Positions 7,041 through 14,746 of a DNA stretch of 46,695 nucleotides are shown piece by piece. The notes under the pieces are model-generated. The model did no database searches, had not been told where the DNA came from, and saw only the letters and a list, made by a program, of their open reading frames with translations. Both the position numbers and the translations under genes were made by a program. Position 1 is the first letter of the stretch; each line of letters begins with the position of its first letter. Source of the DNA: CAYZRY01 sp964481005 (GTDB lineage: Bacteria; Bacillota_I; Bacilli_A; RF39; UBA660); the NCBI GenBank assembly GCA_964481005.1, contig CAYZRY010000007.1:1-46695 (forward strand), given 5' to 3'.

Positions 7041-8903
7041 ATGAAAAACATTTTTGATTCATGGACTAAGTCAACTAAGATAGCTATTACATCTATCGTT
7101 TTAGTCTTGATGGCAGCAATTGCGGGCTATGTCACAATGAGTGTTAGTGCTAACACTACTGCGCCGCAAAGAATTACAATGGCCGTTGATGGTCGTAGGG
7201 TTAATGCGTATATAACAGATTTAACTTTCACAATTAAGAAGATTACAACTGGTCAATATGCATACTGTGTTGAGTACCCTAAGTGGTCACCTTCTGGAAC
7301 TACAATGATTCTTGAAGGGGAAAGAGATGCTGGATATGCATACTTCCTAGAAAATGGATACCCTAAAAAGAGTATTACTGGTGACGAAGCAAAAGACTAC
7401 TATATAACTCAAACTGCTATATGGTGGTACATGGATGATACTGCTGGAACAAAATATTTACCAAATGAGTTTAAAACAGCAGCAGATCCACACGGTCTAA
7501 GACCACATATTATCCGTTTAGCTAACGGTGCTAAGGCAGCCAAAGCTAGTGGATATGCTACACCAGCGATAAACGTTACAGTCCCAGGATATACTTTTAG
7601 TTATTCTGGAGCAAAAGCAACGTATTATTCAAGTCCTATTAAGGTTGCCGGTGTAAAAGTTGAGGGACGTTATTCAGTTACTCTAAGTGGAGTTGCTGGA
7701 GCATACGTAACTGACGTTAATGGAGTTGCAAAAACTGCATTCCTACCTGGTGAGAGTTTCAAGGTAGCGGTTCCTTATGGAAAAGCTAATGAACTAAACA
7801 ACAAGATTACTGTAACTATTAGAGCTACAGGAAAAGTACTTAAAGCTTATTCTTATAAGCCAGAGTATAACCAAAACTTACAGAGAATGCTTCCATTTAT
7901 GGGAATCACTCAAAGTTTCAATTTGGTTAAGAGTGTCGATTTAACTCTATCTACTTCTAAGCTAACAGTTTATAAGAAAGATAGTGTTACTAAAGCGATG
8001 CTACCAGGAGCAAAACTTGCTCTATACGACATGAATGATGTCTTGCTAAAAAGCTGGACTTCAACAACAAGTAGTTTAACTATTCTAGGATTAGTTCCAG
8101 GAAAGTACTACATTAAAGAGTTAGAAACACCTGCTGGATACAATATGATTACAGCTAAAATAGATGTAACATTAAATCCTGCAGAACATAAAAATTTAAC
8201 AATCTATAACGTTAAACAAAAGCCAACTCAAGTTACAATTGTAAAAAGAGATTTGGCTACAGGATCAGTTCTTCCGGGAGCAAAGCTTGTACTTAAAACT
8301 GAAGCTGGAGAAGTTATCTCTACTTGGTTAAGTACTGACAAAGGAAGACGTTTCACAGGATTACCTGAAGGTAAATATACGATCAGTGAAATTGTTGCAC
8401 CAAGTGGTTATAAACTACTTACTAAGGTCTACACTGTAGAACTAGTTGCTGGTAAAGCAGTTACTATCGATTTATACAACGAAAAGATTCCTGAAGTTAT
8501 TAAACCAGAAATTAAGATTACAAAACTACGTGTATCAAAATTTGATATTACCAATGGTCAATTACTTGCCAATGCAAAACTTCAAATTAAAGATGCAAGT
8601 GGTAAGGTTGTTGCTGAGTGGACTTCTACTAACAAAGAATACTATATCGAAGGATTACCTGCTGGTAAGTATACTCTTGTCGAAATAGCAGCTCCAACAG
8701 GTTATGTTTTATATCACGATGCGATTGCATTCGAACTTATTGCCAACGACATCATTCAAGATGTTAAGTTGTACAATACGCCAGAAACTATCGTACCTAT
8801 TACTGATGCAAGTGCTTCAAAATTAACACTTATCATCGGTACAGCTGTCATGGCTGCAGGTGGATATGTCGTGTATATGAACATGAAGAAAAGAAATGCT
8901 TAA
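7041..8903 (+). CDS. TQXA/triple-CnaB cell-wall surface protein (adhesin or pilin-like)
   Basis: The 620-aa precursor has a signal peptide with hydrophobic residues 14-33 and likely cleavage after SVSA at 37. The thioester domain has Cys76 (YCVEYP) and Gln124 (ITQTAIWW) as the expected cross-link. Three tandem CnaB domains lie at about 306-393, 397-484 and 494-581. Each keeps the isopeptide set: Lys in the first strand, Glu in the KEL/SEI/VEI motif (360, 450, 548) and Asn at the end (390, 480, 579). The C-terminus looks like a cell-wall sorting signal: VPITDA (585-590), a hydrophobic stretch (594-613) and the basic tail MKKRNA, but Asp replaces the usual Gly of LPXTG. A consensus promoter drives it. 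The next sortase gene overlaps by 8 bases and is the obvious processing enzyme. Confidence 0.9.
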   Translation: MKNIFDSWTKSTKIAITSIVLVLMAAIAGYVTMSVSANTTAPQRITMAVDGRRVNAYITDLTFTIKKITTGQYAYCVEYPKWSPSGTTMILEGERDAGYAYFLENGYPKKSITGDEAKDYYITQTAIWWYMDDTAGTKYLPNEFKTAADPHGLRPHIIRLANGAKAAKASGYATPAINVTVPGYTFSYSGAKATYYSSPIKVAGVKVEGRYSVTLSGVAGAYVTDVNGVAKTAFLPGESFKVAVPYGKANELNNKITVTIRATGKVLKAYSYKPEYNQNLQRMLPFMGITQSFNLVKSVDLTLSTSKLTVYKKDSVTKAMLPGAKLALYDMNDVLLKSWTSTTSSLTILGLVPGKYYIKELETPAGYNMITAKIDVTLNPAEHKNLTIYNVKQKPTQVTIVKRDLATGSVLPGAKLVLKTEAGEVISTWLSTDKGRRFTGLPEGKYTISEIVAPSGYKLLTKVYTVELVAGKAVTIDLYNEKIPEVIKPEIKITKLRVSKFDITNGQLLANAKLQIKDASGKVVAEWTSTNKEYYIEGLPAGKYTLVEIAAPTGYVLYHDAIAFELIANDIIQDVKLYNTPETIVPITDASASKLTLIIGTAVMAAGGYVVYMNMKKRNA

Positions 8904-9549
8904 TTTAAGTAAAAGAACAACCATTATCATTGGAATGACCATAATGTTAATTGGCTTCATGATCTTTGCAAACGATTACTTTCTCGAAAAGAAATCGAAA
9001 GCTTACGATTACATGAACAACCAATTTTACATATTATCTGAATCAGAAATGCCTGATCAAAGCGATGAGCCAGTAGCAGAGCCAGAGCCCGAGCCAGTTC
9101 AACCGGCACCGGTGGCTCCTGCTCCTAGGCCAACAACGCCATACTATATCGGTAGTTTGGAAATTCCAAAGATTGGGTTTAAACGTGGTTTCGTCGATAT
9201 CAATTCGCGCGATAATCATGTTAACAAAAATATTACTGTCATCAAGACTTCGAACTATCCAAATGTTGATAAAGGAAACTTTATCATCGCTGGACACTCT
9301 GGTTCAGGTCCACTTGCCTTCTTTAAAAATCTATACCAATTAAAAGAAGGAGATACAGCAGTAGTTAATTATCAAAACGTTAAATATACATATAGGATAA
9401 CAAAGATATACTTGCAAGAACGAATAGGTCGTATAGCAATCTACCGAGATTACAGTAAAAATACATTAACTTTAATAACATGTACCAAAGACAATAAAAC
9501 TAAACAGACAGTTTACATCGCAGAGTTAGTTTCAAGACAGAGTTATTAA
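8896..9549 (+). CDS. Sortase with proline-rich wall-spanning linker
   Basis: This 217-aa sortase has an N-terminal membrane helix (8-27) and a Pro/Glu/Ala-rich linker (about 58-82). The catalytic domain has His134 in IAGHSGSGP and Cys196 in LTLITCTKDN. The usual Arg seven to eight residues after the Cys is not present; Lys203 and Gln204 are there (KTKQTVYIAE). The gene overlaps the 620-aa surface-protein gene by 8 bases, in the same arrangement as the pair at 4410. It probably anchors that protein through the VPITD motif. Confidence 0.92.
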   Translation: MLNLSKRTTIIIGMTIMLIGFMIFANDYFLEKKSKAYDYMNNQFYILSESEMPDQSDEPVAEPEPEPVQPAPVAPAPRPTTPYYIGSLEIPKIGFKRGFVDINSRDNHVNKNITVIKTSNYPNVDKGNFIIAGHSGSGPLAFFKNLYQLKEGDTAVVNYQNVKYTYRITKIYLQERIGRIAIYRDYSKNTLTLITCTKDNKTKQTVYIAELVSRQSY

Positions 9550-9567
9550 TAAAAAGGGGGTGAGTTA

Positions 9568-10353
9568 ATGTTAGATATATCATTGTTTGAAAAAATCAAA
9601 ACAGTATTTAATTTAATATTGACAGCACCTTACTTTATACTTTTACTGATATTTGCTATCATTGTTTATTTCTTACTGTTTCAAAGTACTAAAAGAAATC
9701 AAGAACAAAAATTGTATATCTATGCAGGCCTATATGGACTAATATTACTAGCTATTATAATTAAATATAATAAACAGTTATTTGCGTTTTTAGATTACAT
9801 GGTAGATAATTTATTCATCATATTTTATTTCCCAAATCTAGCTGCGTATATCGTCATGGTAATTGCGATAAATATCATCTTGCTTGTTACGATCTTCTCT
9901 AAAAGAATTAGTAACATTATCAAACAGATAAATATTGCTACTTACTGTTTAATGACTTACATCTTATTCTTAACGCTCGATTTAGTAGCTAAAAAGAATT
10001 TGGATGTATATCTAAACACTGACCTTTATGCAAATAGAGAAATAATGTCTTTAATTCAGATTAACAATGTCATCTTTATTCTTTGGCTAGTAGCTATCCT
10101 AATCTACAAATTTAGTGGAAAAGTAGCTAACTTGCCAGTCGAAGAAAAGGTTGCCACTCGTCCGGTTATCAGAGAAAGAAATCGTGATTACGTGGCTATT
10201 CCTAGTTACCGATTACCTGAAAGTTTTATTGCTAAAGAAGCAAAACCTAGGGTTATCTATCAAACTAGAATTGAAAAAGAACCAGATTTATTTACTAAAG
10301 ATGAATACATTGCTGTACTTAAACTTTTGAAAAGTATTCAAAATAATAAGTAA
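9568..10353 (+). CDS. Multi-span membrane protein in the surface operon, unknown function
   Basis: I do not recognise a family. The 261-aa protein has about six membrane helices between residues 15 and 180, then a soluble tail (about 183-261) rich in Arg, Glu and Lys, presumably cytoplasmic. A strong GGGGGTGAG ribosome binding site precedes ATG 9568. It follows the sortase by 18 bases and ends at the operon terminator, so it is co-expressed with the surface protein and sortase. A role in export or assembly of that protein is possible but unproven. Confidence 0.75.
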   Translation: MLDISLFEKIKTVFNLILTAPYFILLLIFAIIVYFLLFQSTKRNQEQKLYIYAGLYGLILLAIIIKYNKQLFAFLDYMVDNLFIIFYFPNLAAYIVMVIAINIILLVTIFSKRISNIIKQINIATYCLMTYILFLTLDLVAKKNLDVYLNTDLYANREIMSLIQINNVIFILWLVAILIYKFSGKVANLPVEEKVATRPVIRERNRDYVAIPSYRLPESFIAKEAKPRVIYQTRIEKEPDLFTKDEYIAVLKLLKSIQNNK

Positions 10354-10371
10354 TCATTAATAACTAAAATT

Positions 10372-10397
10372 AAAAGCCTAAGTAATTGGGCTTTTTT
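10372..10397 (+). terminator. Intrinsic terminator of the surface operon
   Basis: AAAAGCC (10372-10378) pairs with GGCTTTT (10389-10395), followed by T residues. Confidence 0.82.
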
Positions 10398-10430
10398 CTT
10401 TGTCAAATGATTGTTAATTTGTGAAAAACC

Positions 10431-10460
10431 TTGTTTTAAGAAAGATTAAGATGTTATAAT
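10431..10460 (+). promoter_or_regulatory. Promoter of the DUF5305-like gene
   Basis: TTGTTT (10431-10436) and TATAAT (10455-10460) with an 18-base spacer. The leader would be under 30 bases. Confidence 0.6.
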
Positions 10461-10494
10461 CTTAGATAGAATAGGGGAAGTGTTGAGGTGTGAT

Positions 10495-11625
10495 TTGGCT
10501 AAAAAGAACAAACAACCAAAAGTAGTTAAGAAAAAACTAACTCGCACAGTCTTAAAAAAGTCGACAGCAATGTTTCTGAAGATTATTTTTTTGGTGTTTC
10601 TATCTTTTGTTTCTCTATACTTAATCTTGATTAGTGTGGAAAACCAATCTGTTGGTAGACAAGAATTAATATCAATCAGTAAGCAAAATTCTGTTAAGTA
10701 CAGCGTCAGTCTAAAACCTAATAAGTATTACGAAGAAAAAATACTAAAAATGAATGGTCGATATCTATCTGATATTGTCGATAAAGTAATTATTGATTTT
10801 GCTCATTCAAGTAGTGCTAATAAAAAATATAATTATAACTATAAAACTAGAGAAGTAGCAACGATGTACATTTATGAGAAGGGTTCTGAAGTTGGGCAAA
10901 AAGAACTTTGGAAGAAAGAATTTCCACTTAGTGAAAGCAATTTAGTTTTTGGTTTAAATCAGCAGACTTATAACACTAACAAAAAAGTAGAATTAAACTA
11001 CGCTATTTTCGATAATGTCGTTAAATCTTTCCAGGAAGATTATTCACTTTCAGTCGGAGGCTATGTTAAAGTTACTCAGTATATTACTAGCTCTAACACG
11101 GTCGAAGGATATGGATTGCCACTTGCTTCGAGTGAAGAGATGAGTGTCAATATTCCACTCAATGAAAGAGTATTTGCAATCAGTACGGATTATGAAGCAC
11201 AACGTGTTGAAAAGGTCCACCGCACCGTAGCTGAAGAAAAATCGATCCAAGATACAGTCTTTTTAGCTATTGGAATCTTTGGAATTATTTCATCGATTCT
11301 CCTTATCATGAGCGAAGTCATCATCTATATTAAAGAAGAAAAAGAAGAATCTATCTATTTAACCACTTTAAATAAGATATTAGCTAGCTATGGCGATATC
11401 ATCGTCAAAGCTCAAAATAAGATCGATTTGAAGGGTATGACTATCATCGATGTCGAGAGTATCGAAGAGTTAATAGATGCTCAAAATGAGCTGCGTATAC
11501 CGATTGCTTACTTTGAAATTACCGAGAACGAAAAGTGTGCTTTTGTCATTGTTAATCAAAATCAAGCATGGCGTTATCAGCTTAGTTCTAAGAACTTAGA
11601 AAAAGAATTAGAAGAAAATAAATAA
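10495..11625 (+). CDS. DUF5305-like two-span membrane protein
   Basis: The 376-aa protein has a basic N-terminus, a membrane helix at 27-47, a large extracellular domain (about 50-250), a second helix at about 253-278, and a cytoplasmic domain of about 95 residues. The start of the outer domain (VKYSVSLKPNKYYEEKIL, later VDKVIIDFAH) resembles DUF5305 proteins, whose function is not known. I place the start at TTG 10495, with GAGGTG just upstream and a MAKKNKQPK amino end. GTG 10480 and TTG 10483 are in frame but sit too close to the GGGG stretch. The gene has its own promoter and terminator, so it is a single-gene unit. Confidence 0.75.
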   Translation: MAKKNKQPKVVKKKLTRTVLKKSTAMFLKIIFLVFLSFVSLYLILISVENQSVGRQELISISKQNSVKYSVSLKPNKYYEEKILKMNGRYLSDIVDKVIIDFAHSSSANKKYNYNYKTREVATMYIYEKGSEVGQKELWKKEFPLSESNLVFGLNQQTYNTNKKVELNYAIFDNVVKSFQEDYSLSVGGYVKVTQYITSSNTVEGYGLPLASSEEMSVNIPLNERVFAISTDYEAQRVEKVHRTVAEEKSIQDTVFLAIGIFGIISSILLIMSEVIIYIKEEKEESIYLTTLNKILASYGDIIVKAQNKIDLKGMTIIDVESIEELIDAQNELRIPIAYFEITENEKCAFVIVNQNQAWRYQLSSKNLEKELEENK

Positions 11626-11643
11626 AGACCTATGGTCTTTTTT
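11624..11643 (+). terminator. Intrinsic terminator upstream of pcrA
   Basis: AAAGACC (11624-11630) and GGTCTTT (11634-11640) close a three-base TAT loop, with further T after it. It begins at the stop codon of the previous gene. Confidence 0.82.
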
Positions 11644-11672
11644 CTTTGCTTTATTTATTTCTTAAAATTGGG

Positions 11673-11678
11673 TATAAT
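11673..11678 (+). promoter_or_regulatory. -10 box of pcrA
   Basis: TATAAT, 20 bases before the GTG start. The -35 region (about 11650) is T-rich but not consensus. The leader would be very short, beginning almost at the ribosome binding site. Confidence 0.5.
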
Positions 11679-11697
11679 ATATACAGCGAGGTATATA

Positions 11698-13788
11698 GTG
11701 TATATAGATGATTTGAATAAAGAACAACAAGAAGCAGTAAAGACCACTTCAGGACCTCTACTAGTGTTAGCGGGAGCAGGATCTGGTAAGACCAAAGTCC
11801 TTACAACCCGAATAGCATATTTAATAAATGAAGCTGGAGTAATGCCCAGTAATATTTTGGCTATAACTTTTACAAATAAGGCAGCCAAAGAGATGAAAAG
11901 TAGAGTATATAAACAAGTTGGTGACCTAGCTAATTTCATTCAGGTATCAACATTTCATGCTTTTGGTCTAAAGATAATAAGAGAAAATGCCAAACTATTA
12001 GGTTATGAAAGTAACTTTGTCATACTAGATAGTGATGATAGCCTAAGTGTTATAAAAAAGATTCTTAAAGAGAAGGATATCGATCCTAAAATCTTTAATC
12101 CCAAAGCTATCAAAAATAAAATAAGTAGTTCTAAAAATGAACTTATTAGTCCCGAAGCATACAGTAAGTTTGCTATCGGTGAATTTGAAAAGATAACCCT
12201 CGATGTCTATAAACGTTATGAAGCAATTTTAGCTGTCAACAATTCTGTTGATTTCGATGATCTTCTTTTGTTACCGATCAAGTTATTTAAACTTTATCCG
12301 GATATCTTAGAGAAATATCAAGAACGTTATCAGTACATTTTAATCGATGAGTATCAAGATACTAATGAAGCACAATATAAGTTGACTAAGATGCTATCAA
12401 GTAAATATTCTAATATCTGCTGCGTCGGTGATAATGATCAATCAATCTATAGTTTTCGCGGAGCTAATTATCGTAACATCATGAATTTTGAGAAAGATTT
12501 TCCAAATGCCAAAGTTATAAAGTTAGAACAAAACTATCGTTCAACGGCTAATATTCTAAATTCTGCAAATGCCGTTATTAAAAACAACCGTGAACGTAAA
12601 GATAAAAATTTATGGACTGATAAAGGAGATGGACAATTAGTTACATATTATCGTGCTAGAAGTGAGCAAGATGAATCAAATTTTGTTGTCAACGAAATAG
12701 TTAAGATAAAAACAAGCGCTGTCATGTATAATAACATTGCAGTCATCTATCGTACTAATGCTCAATCGAGCACTTTGGAAAAAGAGTTTGTGACAAGAAA
12801 TATTCCCTACAAAGTAGTTGGTGGAACATCCTTCTACTCACGAAAGGAAATCAAAGATTTATTAGCTTACTTACGTATAATTTTAAATGCTAAAGACAAT
12901 ATTAGTTTAACTAGAGTAATCAATGTTCCAAAGCGTGGTATCGGAACGAAATCACTCACTAACTTAGCCGAAGCAGCTGATAAAAAAGGTATCAGTATGT
13001 TCGAGGCAATTGATGGTGGCAAAGAACAAGTATTTAAAGATTTGATTGAATCACTTAGAAAGTTATCAAGTGAAGTGTCACTTACCGAACTTATCGAAGC
13101 TGTCATATCATCTAGTGGTATGCGCACTGAATACAAGAGTGAAAGATCATTAGAGGCTGATATTCGTTTAGAGAACTTAGAAGAGTTCAAATCGATTACG
13201 CAGGAATTTGAAAATCGTGATGGGGTAACCTCACTTGAAGACTTCTTGATGGAGATAAGCCTACTTACTGACATTAATGAGTTCAAGGAAGAACAAGACC
13301 AAGTTAACCTTATGACTATTCACTCAGCCAAAGGACTAGAGTTCGATTATGTCTTTGTTGTTGGACTTGAAGAAGGTATTTTCCCACACATAAACTCACT
13401 ACTTGATAGTAAAGAACTAGAGGAAGAGAGAAGACTATGTTATGTCGCACTAACACGTGCTAAACATAAATTATATATCGTCAATGCTAGACGAAGAATG
13501 CTCTTTGGTAGAGAACAAATAAATCCACCAAGTAGATTCATTACGGAAATTGGAGATGCTACTCTTGAAAAGAGTTTCGAAGAAGAAAAAGTAGAAACTG
13601 TTCAAGTAAGAGAAGAAATGTATCACGAGGAAGAATTAACTTTCGAAGTTGGAGAATTTGTCTATCATGATATCTTTGGGGCTGGTAAAGTTGTCGAAGT
13701 AGGTGATAAACTAATATCAATTGCATTCAAACATCCATATGGAATTAAAAAATTATTAAAAAATCATAAAAGTATAAATAAAATGTAG
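11698..13788 (+). CDS. pcrA: ATP-dependent DNA helicase PcrA/UvrD
   Basis: PcrA is the superfamily 1A 3'-5' helicase of Gram-positive bacteria for nucleotide excision repair and plasmid/replication conflicts. The 696-aa protein has Walker A AGAGSGKT (residues 25-32), Walker B LIDEYQDTN, motif III VGDNDQSIYSFRGA, motif IV LEQNYRS, motif V TIHSAKGLEFDYV and motif VI YVALTRAKHKLY. The C-terminal tail (FGAGKVVEV, then KHPYGIKKLL) is the PcrA Tudor-like RNA-polymerase-binding end. I chose GTG 11698 because GAGGT lies 5 bases upstream and MYIDDLNKEQQ matches the family start. The longer frame would begin inside the previous terminator. It is probably co-transcribed with the downstream nucleotidyltransferase and ligA, as pcrA and ligA often are. 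Confidence 0.96.
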   Translation: MYIDDLNKEQQEAVKTTSGPLLVLAGAGSGKTKVLTTRIAYLINEAGVMPSNILAITFTNKAAKEMKSRVYKQVGDLANFIQVSTFHAFGLKIIRENAKLLGYESNFVILDSDDSLSVIKKILKEKDIDPKIFNPKAIKNKISSSKNELISPEAYSKFAIGEFEKITLDVYKRYEAILAVNNSVDFDDLLLLPIKLFKLYPDILEKYQERYQYILIDEYQDTNEAQYKLTKMLSSKYSNICCVGDNDQSIYSFRGANYRNIMNFEKDFPNAKVIKLEQNYRSTANILNSANAVIKNNRERKDKNLWTDKGDGQLVTYYRARSEQDESNFVVNEIVKIKTSAVMYNNIAVIYRTNAQSSTLEKEFVTRNIPYKVVGGTSFYSRKEIKDLLAYLRIILNAKDNISLTRVINVPKRGIGTKSLTNLAEAADKKGISMFEAIDGGKEQVFKDLIESLRKLSSEVSLTELIEAVISSSGMRTEYKSERSLEADIRLENLEEFKSITQEFENRDGVTSLEDFLMEISLLTDINEFKEEQDQVNLMTIHSAKGLEFDYVFVVGLEEGIFPHINSLLDSKELEEERRLCYVALTRAKHKLYIVNARRRMLFGREQINPPSRFITEIGDATLEKSFEEEKVETVQVREEMYHEEELTFEVGEFVYHDIFGAGKVVEVGDKLISIAFKHPYGIKKLLKNHKSINKM

Positions 13789-13798
13789 GAGGTTTATT

Positions 13799-14746
13799 AT
13801 GAAAGATGATTTAACATTACTTATTTTTGCAGGAGGAATGGGAAGTAGGTTCGGGGGACTAAAACAACTTCAGCCAGTAGGAAAGAATGGGGAATTCATT
13901 ATTGATTATTCTATCTACGATGCTGTTCAAGCAGGTTTTAACAAGGTTGTTTTTGCAATAAAGAAAGAACAGTATGATCTATTCGAAGAAACTGTTGGGC
14001 AAAGGGTTGCTCGCCAGATTAAAGTCGATTATTCTTTTGAATCAATCGAAGACTTACCTAAACAGTTTGAAATTCCACCAGCTCGTGAAAAGCTTTGGGG
14101 AACAGCTAGCGCTGTGTTAAAAGCTGGAGAAAGAATCAATGAAAAGTTTGCAATTATCAATGCAGATGATTTCTATGGTAGAGAAGCTTTCGTGGCAATG
14201 GCAAACTATCTAAGAGGTATGGATGATGAAATTGATGGTAAAAAACAATATGCAATCGTCGGATATAGACTAGGTAATACCTTAACTGAAAATGGAACAG
14301 TTAAACGTGGTGTTTGCTGGGCAAAAGATGGTTATTTAGAGAGATTATCTGAAAGTGTCATTGAACAACAGGGTGATGTAATAGTTGCTAAACCACTTGA
14401 TGGCTCACCAGAGTACGAAGTTGAAAAATCAGCACTAGTAGCAGTTAATATGATGCTATTTTCACCATCAATCTTTGAATATTTAGAGAAAGATTTTATT
14501 AAATACTTAGAAGAAAATAGAGATAATTTAGAAAAGTGTGAATATTTAATTCCACAAGTACTACAAAAGATAGTTGCCGAAGGATTTGCCGATGTCAAAG
14601 TTATTGAAACTGACGCTAGATGGCTTGGTATCACTTATCGTGAAGACTTGCCGATGGTTGTGGGTGAAATAGCCAAGATGGTTGAAAACGGAACATATCC
14701 GGAAAATCTTTGGTCAAAAGAAAAAACAGATGAAAAAACGTTATGA
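13799..14746 (+). CDS. Sugar-phosphate-type nucleotidyltransferase
   Basis: The 315-aa protein starts with a nucleotidyltransferase nucleotide-binding loop, AGGMGSRFGGLKQ at residues 11-23. The INADDFYG stretch carries the metal-binding Asp of this fold. It is likely to make an NDP-activated sugar or alcohol for a surface polymer, but the substrate is not visible. AGGAGG precedes ATG 13799, 10 bases after pcrA. Its last 17 bases overlap ligA, so the three genes form one operon, an unusual insertion between pcrA and ligA. Confidence 0.85.
   Translation: MKDDLTLLIFAGGMGSRFGGLKQLQPVGKNGEFIIDYSIYDAVQAGFNKVVFAIKKEQYDLFEETVGQRVARQIKVDYSFESIEDLPKQFEIPPAREKLWGTASAVLKAGERINEKFAIINADDFYGREAFVAMANYLRGMDDEIDGKKQYAIVGYRLGNTLTENGTVKRGVCWAKDGYLERLSESVIEQQGDVIVAKPLDGSPEYEVEKSALVAVNMMLFSPSIFEYLEKDFIKYLEENRDNLEKCEYLIPQVLQKIVAEGFADVKVIETDARWLGITYREDLPMVVGEIAKMVENGTYPENLWSKEKTDEKTL

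Noticed and set aside
11632..11697. Longer PcrA with a hydrophobic N-terminal extension
   Set aside because: The extension starts inside the upstream terminator and spans the -10 box. GTG 11698 has its own ribosome binding site and matches the family start.
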